A DNA stretch of 64,000 bases from Hyphomonadaceae bacterium (GTDB taxonomy: Bacteria; Pseudomonadota; Alphaproteobacteria; Rhizobiales; Hyphomicrobiaceae): positions 62,001 to 126,000 of the forward strand of contig JAIEQJ010000026.1 in assembly GCA_019747815.1 (NCBI GenBank), read 5' to 3'. The notes below the pieces were generated by a model that did no database searches, was not told the DNA's origin, and worked only from the letters and a program-made list of their open reading frames with translations. Positions 20,936 to 31,380 of this stretch are shown in pieces; the stretch's first letter is position 1, and the number at the start of each line of letters is the position of its first letter. The position numbers were made by a program, and so were the translations under genes.

Positions 20936-21976
20936 TCACCGGCCTGATCGGTCTGCGCCTGCGCTCGGAAAGAGCGTGCGCCAATCCCGCTGCATGTCGA
21001 CGATCGTCCAGCCTCGCGCCCGGCCTTCGTCGAGCGCCTTGTCCAGCTTGCCGACGTGCGATTGCCTGTCGTACGCGTATTCGCGCTCGGCGTCGGTATG
21101 GTGCACGATGCCGATGAAGCGTGCACCGGCGCCCGCCGCCGTCCACTGCAGCATCTGCAGATCACCGTCGGAATTGCCGAACGCGAAGATGGGCCGCCGG
21201 CCGATGAAGCGGTTGATGCCCACGGGCTTGCCGGGGCCGTCGTCGACAAATTCCATCTTGGCAAGCTTCAGCAGGACCGGCTTGCCGTCCGGGCTCAGAT
21301 GGAATTCGGTCACGCCGGAGGAGCCGACCACTTGCTCGGGCGGAATGCCGTAGACCTTCTCGGTCCACGGCCGCATGAACTCGATGCCGCCGCCAGACAC
21401 GATGAAGGTCTTGAAGCCGTTGGCGCGCAGATACGCGAGCAGCTCCAGCATCGGCTGATAGACCAGCTCGGTATAGGGCCGGTTGAACCGCGGATGGCGT
21501 GCGTTTGCCATCCAGTCGAGGACGGCTTTGGAGAATTCCTCGGTCGTCATGCCGGTGTGGGTGGCGGCCAGGACCTCAAGGAGTCCCTTTTCGCCCGTCG
21601 CCGCAAACGCCTTGATGTCCCCTTCCAGCAACGTCTTGAACGGCTGTTTTGCGCTCCATTCAGGGTGCTGGGGCGCCATCTGCTTGGCGCGGTCGAGGGC
21701 GAAGGCGACCTGGAAGTAGGCCGGCTGCTCGCACCACAGCGTGCCGTCGTTGTCGAAGGTGGCGATGCGCTCAGCCGGCGGCACAAAATCTGCGCTGCCC
21801 TCCGTCGTTACGCGCGCGACGAAATCAATGATGGACGTCTTGGGCGCGCCATCGCGCCAGGAGGGCAGCGGATCGGACTGGGCGAGGGCTGCATCCCATG
21901 CGAGGCTGCACAACGTGGCGCCGAGCAGCATTGCCATCGCGCAGCGTCGGCTTAAGGCTAGCATTGGCCTGAGCAT
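20936..21976 (-). CDS. Exported HAD-superfamily hydrolase
   Basis: Signal peptide; FDNDGTLW, FIVSGGGIEFMRPW, IFAFGNSDGD motifs. Confidence 0.82.
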   Translation of the reverse strand: MLRPMLALSRRCAMAMLLGATLCSLAWDAALAQSDPLPSWRDGAPKTSIIDFVARVTTEGSADFVPPAERIATFDNDGTLWCEQPAYFQVAFALDRAKQMAPQHPEWSAKQPFKTLLEGDIKAFAATGEKGLLEVLAATHTGMTTEEFSKAVLDWMANARHPRFNRPYTELVYQPMLELLAYLRANGFKTFIVSGGGIEFMRPWTEKVYGIPPEQVVGSSGVTEFHLSPDGKPVLLKLAKMEFVDDGPGKPVGINRFIGRRPIFAFGNSDGDLQMLQWTAAGAGARFIGIVHHTDAEREYAYDRQSHVGKLDKALDEGRARGWTIVDMQRDWRTLFPSAGADRSGR

Positions 21977-22610
21977 GACGTTCTCTCCTGTGACCCTGAG
22001 CTTTCAATGTTGGCCGTCGGGCCCTTCAGCATCTCGACACACCGTCGACACGTGCGCTCGATGATCTCGGTCGCGGCTGAAACATCGGAGTGCCGCAATT
22101 CGGCCCGGCTCCGAACGGCGAAGATCGAACAAGCTCTAGATAGGGGTCCCGCCGCACGATACGTGGAGGAGGCGCGGGGCCCGGTGCGCGAGCGTTGATC
22201 GACGCCGGTCAAATGGCAAATGCAATAATTGGCGCTGCGTCGACGACCGTGAGGCTGAGCGCACCCCTTGAAAGCCGATGGGCTCGGTGGAGGTCCTGGC
22301 TTGGATTAGCCCGCATTTGCCCACTTTCCTGAGCGAGAGTGCCCCCATTCCAGCCGGCATCAAGCTTGACCCCCGGCCCTTCAATATCAACTTTCAACTG
22401 CAGGCTTGGTTAAGCAAAATCGCCTGGATTTGCGATGAAGCGGAGCAACGAAAATCGGCTTGCGATAGGACACGCCCTGCATGCCTACGGGGTGCGCCGC
22501 GCGACCGCTCTGCTCAGGCAACGCGAGCTGGCTCGGTTGAGCTGCGCAGATCGATGACGCCGGGCGCGGCCCACTCATCGCACGGCATTCGCGGCAGCCC
22601 TATTCGAGCA

Positions 22611-23591
22611 TCACGCGGTCTGAACAGCTACCGGACCCACCGCCGCGACCGACCTGCCGATCGCCTCAAGAAACGCAATATTGTTTTCGGCCGCCATCCT
22701 CGTGACCGGAAATCCCTCTCTGCCCGCTACGGCATCGGCAAATGCTTCCAGCTCGGCACGCTCGATATCGGCGTCCGGAAAGTCGACCACGCACTCCGCC
22801 TCGCCGATGCGCGCAAGGCGCAGCCGGTTGTGCCCCTCCAGCTCGGCCCAGCCCTTGGAGCCGAACACGCGCAGGCGGAACAGGTCGGCAGTGGCAGTGA
22901 GCGTGGCCAGGGTGGCGGTGGCGCCGGAGGCGAAGCCAATGAGCATGACCGTCACATCGTCGAGATCGGCGGTCAGGACATGCCGCGTGCTGCGCGCATC
23001 GACTTCGGCGATCGGGCCAGCCAGCAGGATCATCAGGTCGGACATGTGCAGGCCCTTCCCCGTCATGCCGCCCCAGGGACTTTCATGTGCGCTCGCCCGC
23101 CAGGTGCTGGCGGCGTGCCGGGCACCGCTCGACCCGGAGAAATTGGCCTCCATGTGCAAAAGTCTACCGAGCTCGTCCGCGCGGAGTAGCCGGTGGATTT
23201 CCTGCACGCCCGGCAGGAAGCGGCGGTTCTGGCCGACGGCAAGCAGCACGCCGGCGCGGGCGCAAGCGTCGAACGCCATGGCCGCATCCGCGCGCCTCAA
23301 CGCAAGCGGCTTCTCCACGAACACCTGCTTGCCGGCCGCGGCTGCCGCAACGACTTGATCGATGTGCTGGGAGTGCGGCGTGGCGATGATCACGGCATCG
23401 ATGGCGGGGTCGGCCAGCACACTCGCATAGTCGGCGCCGACTGGAATTCCGGTCATGCGAGAAAACTCGGCCGCCTTCGTCACCGTTCGCGTCACGCCGC
23501 GGACGATGCGCAGCTTGTCGCTCTTACCGTGCACCGAGCGGGCAAGCCTCTGCCCCCATTCGCCGAGACCGACAATGGCCGCGTTCAGCAT
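22611..23591 (-). CDS. Gfo/Idh/MocA family oxidoreductase
   Basis: AAIVGLGEWGQRLARSV, VIIATPHSQHIDQVVAAAAAGKQVFVEKPLALR. Start at MLNAAIVG. Confidence 0.9.
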   Translation of the reverse strand: MLNAAIVGLGEWGQRLARSVHGKSDKLRIVRGVTRTVTKAAEFSRMTGIPVGADYASVLADPAIDAVIIATPHSQHIDQVVAAAAAGKQVFVEKPLALRRADAAMAFDACARAGVLLAVGQNRRFLPGVQEIHRLLRADELGRLLHMEANFSGSSGARHAASTWRASAHESPWGGMTGKGLHMSDLMILLAGPIAEVDARSTRHVLTADLDDVTVMLIGFASGATATLATLTATADLFRLRVFGSKGWAELEGHNRLRLARIGEAECVVDFPDADIERAELEAFADAVAGREGFPVTRMAAENNIAFLEAIGRSVAAVGPVAVQTA

Positions 23592-23643
23592 GATGCCGCC
23601 TCTCTTCCTGGAGCGAGGGCTTTGCGGGTGATCACCGGACGGC

Positions 23644-24369
23644 TCACAGCGGCATCGGGCCGACGGAGGAGCCGCCGCACACGTGCAGCGTCTGCCCGGT
23701 GATGAAGCTCGCCTCGCGACTGAGGAAGAAGGCGATGGCAACTGCGATCTCATCCGGCTCGCCGAAGCGCCCCATCGGCACATCGGCCAGGAAGCGTCGC
23801 CTGGTCGCCTCCGCCTGCGGGCCTTCGAGGTTGTTGCGGCGGAACATTTCCGTCGCGGTGGGGCCGGGTGAAACGACGTTGGCGGTGATGCCGTGGCCGG
23901 CGAGCTCGAGCGCCCAGGTGCGCGTCATGCCGACGATGCCGGCCTTGGCCGCACCGTAGCTCGTGCGCTTGCTCCGGCCGAGCGCACCCCGGCTCGATAT
24001 GTTGACGATACGTCCATAGCGGCGCCCGATCATGCCGGGCAGGACGGCCTGCGTGCATTGCACGGTCGCGCGAATGTTGACGTCCAGCACCTGCTGCAGA
24101 TGATCGAGATCGACCTCGCCGACGCCTTCAGGGATGTTCAGCCCGGCACAGTTGACGATCCCATCGACGGCAACGCGCGACGTGATCTGCATCAGGGCGG
24201 CGGCGGTCTCCTCGCGATTGCCGAGATCGGCGGCAAAGAAGCTGCCGGGGAACTCGGGGTTCTCGCGCCGCGCGATGGCGATGACGGCATGCCCCTGTGC
24301 GGCGAGGCGCTTGGCTGTGGCAAGGCCGATGCCGCGCGTTCCGCCGGTGATGAGGACGGTGTTGCTCAC
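23644..24369 (-). CDS. SDR family oxidoreductase (FabG-like)
   Basis: [50 protein letters not shown]. Confidence 0.9.
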   Translation of the reverse strand: MSNTVLITGGTRGIGLATAKRLAAQGHAVIAIARRENPEFPGSFFAADLGNREETAAALMQITSRVAVDGIVNCAGLNIPEGVGEVDLDHLQQVLDVNIRATVQCTQAVLPGMIGRRYGRIVNISSRGALGRSKRTSYGAAKAGIVGMTRTWALELAGHGITANVVSPGPTATEMFRRNNLEGPQAEATRRRFLADVPMGRFGEPDEIAVAIAFFLSREASFITGQTLHVCGGSSVGPMPL

Positions 24370-25469
24370 CCGAGCCGCTCCCGCGCGCCAAACTGCTGGA
24401 GTGCTGCAACGAAGCGGCCATAGCCTTCCACGCCGAAGAACAGGCCCCCGATTCGATCATCCGTGGGCTGCAAGGCGAGGATGGCCAGCGAGGCCTCCAG
24501 CTCGGCACGGCTCAGCCCCTGCGTGATGAAGACCAGTTGCGAAGTACGCTCGCTGGAAGGCCAGGCCGGCAGCACCTGCGGCTCGAAGATCACCCTTTGG
24601 ACCGCATGGATGATCACCGGCTGGCCTTCGACATTGATCAGCCCCTTCATGCGCAGCAGGCTAGGCCCCCGGAACCGGCCGATCGCGTTCAGCCACAGGC
24701 GCAGGCCTTCAGCAGAGACGGGCGGCTCGTGGCGCACCGAGAATGTGCTGATGCCGCTTGTGCCGTGGCGATGAGGATGGCCGCCACGCTCGCCATGTCC
24801 GCCGACATCCCAGCGCGCGCCAAGCCATGCCGGCGAGGCCTGCTGCGGTGGGGAGCGGAACACGTCGGCGATTTCCTTGTCGGCTGCGGCCCCGACTTGG
24901 ATCTCACTCCCCGGATTGATCTCTGCCAGGCGTGCCGACAAAGCCGCCACGGCGCCGGGCGCCGCGATATCTGTCTTGCTGATGATCAACCGGTCCGCGG
25001 TGGTCGCCTGCTTCAGCGCCTCGTGGTGCCGATCGAGGTCGGCCGCGCCGTTCAAGCCGTCCACCACCGTCACGACCCCCGTCAGCGCGAAGCGCGCAGC
25101 GATCAAGGCATCGTGCTGCAGCGACTGCAGCAGCGGCACCGGATCGGCAAGCCCCGTGGTCTCGATGACGATGCGGCGCACCGCCGGGAGCTCGCCGGCG
25201 TCCCATCGCCCGGCGAGCCGCGTCAATGTCACGACAAGGTCGCCGAGCATGGCGCAGCACAGGCAGCCGTTGGCCAGCAGGATGGTCTCGTCCTGCGGTG
25301 TCTCGATCAGCAGATGATCAAGGCCGGCCTCGCCGAACTCGTTGACGATGACCAGCGTGCCCTCCATGCCCGGCATGCGCAGGAGGCGGTTGAGGAGGGT
25401 GGTCTTGCCGCTGCCCAAGAAGCCGGTCAGCACATGCACGGGGATGCGGTTGTCGGCCGGGCTGTCCAT
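24366..25469 (-). CDS. CobW/P47K (G3E) GTPase
   Basis: [19 protein letters not shown] metal-binding motif ([10 protein letters not shown]), ETTGLADP, His-rich stretch [14 protein letters not shown]. Confidence 0.93.
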   Translation of the reverse strand: MDSPADNRIPVHVLTGFLGSGKTTLLNRLLRMPGMEGTLVIVNEFGEAGLDHLLIETPQDETILLANGCLCCAMLGDLVVTLTRLAGRWDAGELPAVRRIVIETTGLADPVPLLQSLQHDALIAARFALTGVVTVVDGLNGAADLDRHHEALKQATTADRLIISKTDIAAPGAVAALSARLAEINPGSEIQVGAAADKEIADVFRSPPQQASPAWLGARWDVGGHGERGGHPHRHGTSGISTFSVRHEPPVSAEGLRLWLNAIGRFRGPSLLRMKGLINVEGQPVIIHAVQRVIFEPQVLPAWPSSERTSQLVFITQGLSRAELEASLAILALQPTDDRIGGLFFGVEGYGRFVAALQQFGARERLG

Positions 25470-25487
25470 GGCGTCTTTGCTCCTGCC

Positions 25488-26807
25488 CTATGCGTCGATG
25501 ATCTTCCAGGAGCGGTACTCGAACGGCATCACGCGGACATTCTCGCCGGGCCGCCGATCGAGCACGCGCAGCCCCTCCTTGAACACGGTGTGGATGTTCT
25601 CCCGGTCCTTGAGGACGCGGATGTCCTCGGAGGGATCGCCGTTCACCAGCACCAGGTCGGCGAGCTTGCCCGCCTCGATGGTGCCGAGGTCCTTGTCGAG
25701 ATGCAGCGCCTCGGCCGCATTCCTGGTCGCGGTGAGGATCGCTTCCATCGGCGTCATGCCGAGCTCGACGTAGATCGCCAGTTCGTCAGCATTGCTGCCC
25801 ATGTCCGGCTCGAAGCCCATGTCGGTGCCCATGGCGATCTTCACGCCGGCCTTGTGCATGACCTGAAACGTCTCGAAGCAATGCGGCTGGATCTGCTTCA
25901 TCTTCTCCAGCGTGAATTTCGGCGTGCCGGTCTCGCGGCGGATCGCAATGGCGTGGTCGGTGCGGTGGGAGAGCGTCGGCGTGACTGGGGTGCCGCTCTT
26001 GACGATGCGCTCCAGCGAGTCGCCGTCGTGGAAGACCATGTGCTCGATCGTATCGGCTCCTGCCGCGATCGCCATGCGGTGGGCATTCGGCGTGAAGCAG
26101 TGGATCGACACGTGCTTGTGCTGGGCGTGAGCCTCATCGGTGATGGCGTCCAGCTCCTCCTGCGTATGGTTGCGCACATCCGGGGCTTCCTTGTCGGTGC
26201 CGCCGCCCCCCGACGCGCAGGTCTTGAGCCAGTCCACCCCCGCCAGCAGGTTCTTGCGCGCGAGCTTGCGCATCTCGTGCGGTCCGTCGGCGGTGATGCC
26301 CTCGGGGCGGAAGGAGGCGCGCGGATTGATGAGATCCAGATGCGAGCCGGTGCCCACCGTGAAGGCGCCCGCGAGGATGCGCGGCCCGGCAAAAATGCCG
26401 GCCTCGATCGCATCACGCACGGCCACGGAGGCATGCGTCATCAATCCATGCGCGGAGATGTAGCCAAGATCACGCAGCGTGGTGAAGCCGCGCTCCAGGC
26501 AGAGCTGGGCATGAAACAGCATGTACATCTGCTGGAGCTGCGGCGTCACCTCCCATTGCGCCACGCGGTAGTTCTTGAAGGTCAGGTTGTTGAACATGTT
26601 CATGTGGATGTGCAGGTCCATCATGCCCGGCATCATTGTCAGCGACGGCGCATCAATGACGGTGGCATCCCGGGGCACATGCAGCGAGGGCGCTACGCCG
26701 ACGGCCGTGATGCGCTTGCCCTCCACCAGCACCACGGCGTTGCGCAGCACGCGCCCGCCCCTGCCGTCGATGAGCTTGCCGATCTTGACTGCGGTCAGAG
26801 ATGCCAT
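25488..26807 (-). CDS. Amidohydrolase family protein
   Basis: MMPGMMDLHIHMN, IHCFTPNAHRMAIAAGADTIEHM, AMGTDMGFEPDMG, AGKLADLVLVNGDP. Start at MASLTAVKIG. Confidence 0.9.
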   Translation of the reverse strand: MASLTAVKIGKLIDGRGGRVLRNAVVLVEGKRITAVGVAPSLHVPRDATVIDAPSLTMMPGMMDLHIHMNMFNNLTFKNYRVAQWEVTPQLQQMYMLFHAQLCLERGFTTLRDLGYISAHGLMTHASVAVRDAIEAGIFAGPRILAGAFTVGTGSHLDLINPRASFRPEGITADGPHEMRKLARKNLLAGVDWLKTCASGGGGTDKEAPDVRNHTQEELDAITDEAHAQHKHVSIHCFTPNAHRMAIAAGADTIEHMVFHDGDSLERIVKSGTPVTPTLSHRTDHAIAIRRETGTPKFTLEKMKQIQPHCFETFQVMHKAGVKIAMGTDMGFEPDMGSNADELAIYVELGMTPMEAILTATRNAAEALHLDKDLGTIEAGKLADLVLVNGDPSEDIRVLKDRENIHTVFKEGLRVLDRRPGENVRVMPFEYRSWKIIDA

Positions 26808-26880
26808 GGAGGGTCCTTGTGCTCTGTGCTCTGGCATTCGCTCCGGCGGAGCTCAATGCGGGAATGAGTTGTATCGGTGG

Positions 26881-27801
26881 TCACGACGGGCCCTCCGCCG
26901 GCCTGCCGCGCAACGTGACGCCGGCACGCTCCTCCCAAAGGCGGACAATCTCGGTCTGGTCGGCTGCGGCACCCAGCGTTTCGGCTGCTTGCGCCCACAG
27001 CGCGGCCGTCTGCACCACGATGGGTGACCAGAGCGCGAGCGCCTGCGCCAGATCCCCGGCGAGCGCGACGTCCTTGCCGATCAATCCTATGCTTCCGCCG
27101 CTGGCGTACCGGCCGGTCAGCACCTGGCTCTCGATCTTCTTCTCAAAGGGGTGATTGCGGCCCGTGGTGGCTGCGCGCAGCGCCTCGACCATGGTGGCGA
27201 TGTCGATGCCGAACCGCCTGCCGACGGTCATGGCCTCGGCATAGGTGATCAGCGCCTGCGCGTTGATGAAATTGTTCAGCGCCTTCATCGCATGGGCCGA
27301 GCCGAGGCCGCCGCAAGGCAGCACCGACTTGGCGAAGGCGCTGAGCACCGGCGTGGCACGCGCAACATCGGCGGGCTCCCCGCCCACCATGACGTCGAGG
27401 TTGCCTTCCTCGGCAAATATGACGCCGCCGGCGACGGGCGCATCCACCATGCCAATGCCCCGCTCGCGCAGCAACCCGCCCAGCCTTCGCGTCTCCAGGG
27501 GCGCGGAGGAGGAACAATCGACGAGGATGGCAGCGGACGCGAGCCGTTCCGCCAGCCCATCGGGCCGCGTCACCACCTCGGCCACCTCTCTGCTGGTCGG
27601 CAGCATAGTGATGACGATCTCGGCGGCGCCCAGGTCGGCGAGACTGCGTGCCGGCGTTGCCATGTTTGCGGCGCAGAACTGCACCACCACGTCGGCCCGG
27701 CTGTCATGCACGACAAGGGGAAATCCAGCCGCGGCGACATGTCGTGCCATCGGGTATCCCATGCGGCCCAAACCGATGATCGCCGTGCGCGGCTTGCTCA
27801 T
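26881..27801 (-). CDS. NAD(P)-dependent oxidoreductase, 3-hydroxyisobutyrate dehydrogenase family
   Basis: IIGLGRMGYPMARHVAAAGFPLVVHD, DAPVAGGV, MKALNNFINAQALITYAEAM. Confidence 0.9.
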   Translation of the reverse strand: MSKPRTAIIGLGRMGYPMARHVAAAGFPLVVHDSRADVVVQFCAANMATPARSLADLGAAEIVITMLPTSREVAEVVTRPDGLAERLASAAILVDCSSSAPLETRRLGGLLRERGIGMVDAPVAGGVIFAEEGNLDVMVGGEPADVARATPVLSAFAKSVLPCGGLGSAHAMKALNNFINAQALITYAEAMTVGRRFGIDIATMVEALRAATTGRNHPFEKKIESQVLTGRYASGGSIGLIGKDVALAGDLAQALALWSPIVVQTAALWAQAAETLGAAADQTEIVRLWEERAGVTLRGRPAEGPS

Positions 27802-27809
27802 CTCAACCC

Positions 27810-28601
27810 CTAGCGCCGCGCGGAAGCCGCCATTCCCCATTTGCGAATGGTGGCCTCCTCCAGTGCGTTGAAGATGAAGCGTTCGGTGATCACGCCGATC
27901 AGACCGATTACGACGAGCACGCTCAGCATGACGCTGGCGTTGAGAAACTCCTTGGCGTTGAAGATGATCTGGCCGAGGCCGAAGGTGGGGCTGGCGAGCA
28001 TCTCGCCGCCGATGACGCCGATCCAGGCGCGGCCGACGGAGAGCCGCGTGCCGGCGATCACATAGGGCAGCGAGGCCGGCCAGACGACCTTGCGCCACAG
28101 CGCCCAGCGTCCTGCGCCCATCACGGTGGCGGCACGCGTCCAGATCGGCAGCACGGAGCGAACACCCGCCCAGACATTGTAGATCAGCGGGAAGAAGGCG
28201 GCGTAGACCACCACGCAGATCGTGGCCGTATTGCCGATGCCGAACCACAGCGTGAACAGCGGCACCCAGGCGAGCGACGGGATCGGCAGCAGCACGCTGA
28301 CCACCGGCAGGAAGAAGCGCTCGGCAAAGCGGCTCCGGCCCATCAGAATGCCGAGGGGCACCGCGATCAGCGCGGCAATGCAAAATCCGAGCAGCACGCG
28401 GCCGAGCGTATGGAGCGTATTGATGAGCAGCGTGCCGTCGACGAGCATGCCGGCCAGCGTCTGGCCGATCAGCTCAAGAGGCGGCGTCAACGAGGTGGAG
28501 CGGCTGGTCCTGGCGAACATCTCCCAGAGCGCCAAGCAGATGAGGACTGCCAGCACGCCACGGATCAACCCGGCCGAACGGATGCGCCTGGTCCTGCTCA
28601 T
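27810..28601 (-). CDS. ABC transporter permease (NitT/TauT type)
   Basis: PIPSLAWVPLFTLWFGIGNTATICVVVYAAFFPLIYN, RAATVMGAGRWALWRKVVWPASLPYVIAGTRLSVGRAWIGVIGGEM. Confidence 0.92.
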   Translation of the reverse strand: MSRTRRIRSAGLIRGVLAVLICLALWEMFARTSRSTSLTPPLELIGQTLAGMLVDGTLLINTLHTLGRVLLGFCIAALIAVPLGILMGRSRFAERFFLPVVSVLLPIPSLAWVPLFTLWFGIGNTATICVVVYAAFFPLIYNVWAGVRSVLPIWTRAATVMGAGRWALWRKVVWPASLPYVIAGTRLSVGRAWIGVIGGEMLASPTFGLGQIIFNAKEFLNASVMLSVLVVIGLIGVITERFIFNALEEATIRKWGMAASARR

Positions 28602-29368
28602 GCCGCAGCCATCCCCCAGCGCACGATGGTCGCCCGCTCGATGCGCTCGAACACCTGGGTTTCGAGCAACACGCCGATCAGGCCGATGACCGCGATGGTC
28701 GCCAGCATGACGTCGGTGTTGAGGAAGGTTTGCGCGCCGAAGATCAGCCACCCAAGCCCGCTTTGCACCGACATCAGCATCTCGACGGCAATGAGAATGC
28801 GCCAGGCATTGGCGAGCCCCAGCCGCAGGCCCACCATGACGTAGGGCAGCGCGCCGGGCAGCACGATGTGGTGGAGCATCTCGCGGTCGCCGGCGCCCAT
28901 AACTTCGGCGGAGCGCAGCCAAATGGGCTTGATCGATTTCACCCCCTTCCACGTGTTGAGGATGATCACGACGCAGGAGGAAATGCCGACCAGGAGGATG
29001 GTCGGGACGTCCCCCAGCCCGAACCAGAGGATAAACAGCGGCGCATAGGCGAGGCCGGGGATCGGATAGACGAAGCTGACGATCGGCAGCAGCATATCCT
29101 CGATCCATTGCTTGCGGCCCATCAGCCCGCCGATGAGAAGCCCGATCGCGGCCGCCATGGCAAAGCCGAGCAGCAACCGGTTGAGCGTGGCGAGGATGGC
29201 CGTCCACAGCACGCCGTTCGCGGCAATGCGCACGAGCGCTGCGCCGATCATCGACAGGGTCGGCGTGAGCTTCGGCGTGTAGCCGCCGAAGCGCGCAAAC
29301 GCCTCCCAGGCAGCGGCCAGGCAGAGGATGGCGAGCAGCGTGATGCAGATGGATGTGATTCTGCTCAT
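28598..29368 (-). CDS. ABC transporter permease (NitT/TauT type)
   Basis: PIPGLAYAPLFILWFGLGDVPTILLVG, RSAEVMGAGDREMLHHIVLPGALPYVMVGLRLGLANAWRILIAVEML. Start at MSRITSICI. Confidence 0.92.
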   Translation of the reverse strand: MSRITSICITLLAILCLAAAWEAFARFGGYTPKLTPTLSMIGAALVRIAANGVLWTAILATLNRLLLGFAMAAAIGLLIGGLMGRKQWIEDMLLPIVSFVYPIPGLAYAPLFILWFGLGDVPTILLVGISSCVVIILNTWKGVKSIKPIWLRSAEVMGAGDREMLHHIVLPGALPYVMVGLRLGLANAWRILIAVEMLMSVQSGLGWLIFGAQTFLNTDVMLATIAVIGLIGVLLETQVFERIERATIVRWGMAAA

Positions 29369-29399
29369 CGGGGGGCTGGATCTTGGGCCGAGGTCTGGC

Positions 29400-30398
29400 T
29401 CATGTCGATTTGCGCGCTTCGCTGAGCAGCGATGCATCGAGGCGCACGGTCCAGTCGGGCACGGCCGCGATCTGCTTGTTGGCAACCAGCGTCTGGGCCT
29501 CGTTGGTGAGGTAGTCTCTGAGCTCGGGGATGAAGTCCGGGTTCACGTCGATCTTCGACAGCAGCAACTTGATGGCCCGGTCGGTGATCTCGAATCCCTG
29601 GCTTTGAAAGTGCTTGGTGACAATGGCGACGGCCTTGCCCGGATCGGTTCTGTAGAGCTCGATGGCTTTCAGCCAGCCGCGCAAGAAGGCAACCACCGCC
29701 TCGCGCTTCTGCTCGATGGCTGAGCGATTGGCGGTGAGGATCACCGGCGTGATGTCCCACTTGGAGTAGTCGACCAGCACCTTGCCGAGCCCATTCACCT
29801 CGGCCACGGAAGGAAAGGGCTCAACGCCAGCAAAGGCGTCGATCGAATTTGCGGCAACTGCGGCAATATGATTGGGATGCGGGATGTTGACGATGGTCAC
29901 ATCGCCGGCGGCAATCCCGAAGGCCGGCAGGATCTTGTTCTGGAAGACGCTGTCCGTCGCCGAGCCGATCTGCGAGCCGATCTTCTTGCCCTTGAGCTGC
30001 CGCATGTCGGCAATGCCGCTCCTGGCCCCTGCCACCACCGACAGCGTCTTGCCTGCGTACATCGCCATGCCGATGGCCACGACTTCGCCCTTGGCCGCCC
30101 CGACGACGAACGGGGTTGCACCAAGCACGCCGATGTCGACGCGGCCTGCGACCATGGCGTCGCGAGTGGTCTTGCCGCTGTCGAACCTGTAGACGGTGAC
30201 GTTGCCGCCGGCCTTCTTGAACATGCCCTCGGCCTCGGCGATCATGCCGATCGCCCCCCAGGACGTGTTCTGATAACCGAACGCGAGTGCTGCAGCCGCA
30301 CCTCTTTGCGCGAAGGCCGCCGAGGGCAGCGCAGCTCCCATCGCGCTCAGGCCAAGGATGCCGAGGACATTGCGCCGGGAAGTGATGAAATCCGCCAT
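29400..30398 (-). CDS. ABC transporter substrate-binding protein (NitT/TauT type)
   Basis: Signal peptide; GYQNTSWGAIGMIAEAEGMFKKAGGNVTVYRFDSGKTTRDAMVAGRVDIGVLGATPFVVG. Confidence 0.9.
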   Translation of the reverse strand: MADFITSRRNVLGILGLSAMGAALPSAAFAQRGAAAALAFGYQNTSWGAIGMIAEAEGMFKKAGGNVTVYRFDSGKTTRDAMVAGRVDIGVLGATPFVVGAAKGEVVAIGMAMYAGKTLSVVAGARSGIADMRQLKGKKIGSQIGSATDSVFQNKILPAFGIAAGDVTIVNIPHPNHIAAVAANSIDAFAGVEPFPSVAEVNGLGKVLVDYSKWDITPVILTANRSAIEQKREAVVAFLRGWLKAIELYRTDPGKAVAIVTKHFQSQGFEITDRAIKLLLSKIDVNPDFIPELRDYLTNEAQTLVANKQIAAVPDWTVRLDASLLSEARKST

Positions 30399-30440
30399 GG
30401 TGCTTCCTCCGTGTTTCCCGTTGTCCTTTGCTGCCCTTCG

Positions 30441-31220
30441 CTATTCGGCAGCTGCGCGCGCTGGCGGCTTGCGTGCGCCGAGCACGGTCAGCAGATGTCT
30501 CTGCGTGGCGATGAACTCGTCACTGAGCGGATCGCGCGGGCGCGCGAGCGGAATGCGGATTTCCTGTCGGATGGTGCCGGGATGGGCGGCCATCACGATG
30601 ACTTTGTCGCCGAGATAAACGGCCTCCGCCACGTTGTGGGTGATGTAGACGATGGTCTTCTTGGTGGCGGCCCACACGCTGGCGACCAGGCCCTGCATGT
30701 CGTCGCGCGTCATCGCGTCGAGCGCAGCAAACGGCTCGTCCATCAGCAGAACGCCGGGATTGTAGGCGAGCGCGCGGGCGATGGCGACGCGTTGCTGCAT
30801 GCCACCCGAAAGCTGGTGCGGGTAGGTGCTTGAAAATTTCTCCAGCCCAACAAGACGGATGTATTCCATCGCGGTCGCCCGCCGCTCGGCCTTGCCGACG
30901 CCACGCATCTCCAGGCCGAACTCCACGTTGGCGAGCGCCGTGCGCCAGGGAAAGAGCTGGGCAAAATCCTGGAAGACGACACCACGATCGGTCTTGGCCT
31001 TACCCAGCGGCTTGCCGCCGATCAGGATCTCGCCGCGCGTGGGCGCCAGAAAGCCGGCGAGCATGTTGAGGATCGTGGTCTTGCCACACCCGCTCGGGCC
31101 GACGATGCACAGGAACTCCGACGGCGCCACGGTGAAGCTGGCGTCCTTCACCGCCAGTACGGAGCCCAAGCCGGTGCTGTATTCGAAGGTGACCCCTCTC
31201 ACCTCGATGCCGTCGGCCAT
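30441..31220 (-). CDS. ABC transporter ATP-binding protein (NitT/TauT type)
   Basis: GPSGCGKTTILNMLAGF, LSGGMQQRVAIARALAYNPGVLLMDEPFAALD. Confidence 0.94.
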   Translation of the reverse strand: MADGIEVRGVTFEYSTGLGSVLAVKDASFTVAPSEFLCIVGPSGCGKTTILNMLAGFLAPTRGEILIGGKPLGKAKTDRGVVFQDFAQLFPWRTALANVEFGLEMRGVGKAERRATAMEYIRLVGLEKFSSTYPHQLSGGMQQRVAIARALAYNPGVLLMDEPFAALDAMTRDDMQGLVASVWAATKKTIVYITHNVAEAVYLGDKVIVMAAHPGTIRQEIRIPLARPRDPLSDEFIATQRHLLTVLGARKPPARAAAE

Positions 31221-31380
31221 GAGACTTCACCCGAGCCGGCAAACGTGCCGAAGAAGAAACGGCAATCGGGCAAACTTGGCCAGCGCGGATGCACGCCGCT
31301 CGTTTGGCATCGCCTTCCCCAACGTCGTGTCGTTTTCTTGGTTGGCGAAGGCTACGCCGCACCCACAGGCGATGCAAATG

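Noticed and set aside
21977-22610. About 600-bp gap that might hold a relic gene or transposase fragment
   Set aside because: Several short ORFs on both strands but none with recognisable motifs or a good start; no terminal inverted repeats seen.
24537-26867. 776-aa plus-strand ORF
   Set aside because: Antisense to CobW and amidohydrolase genes.
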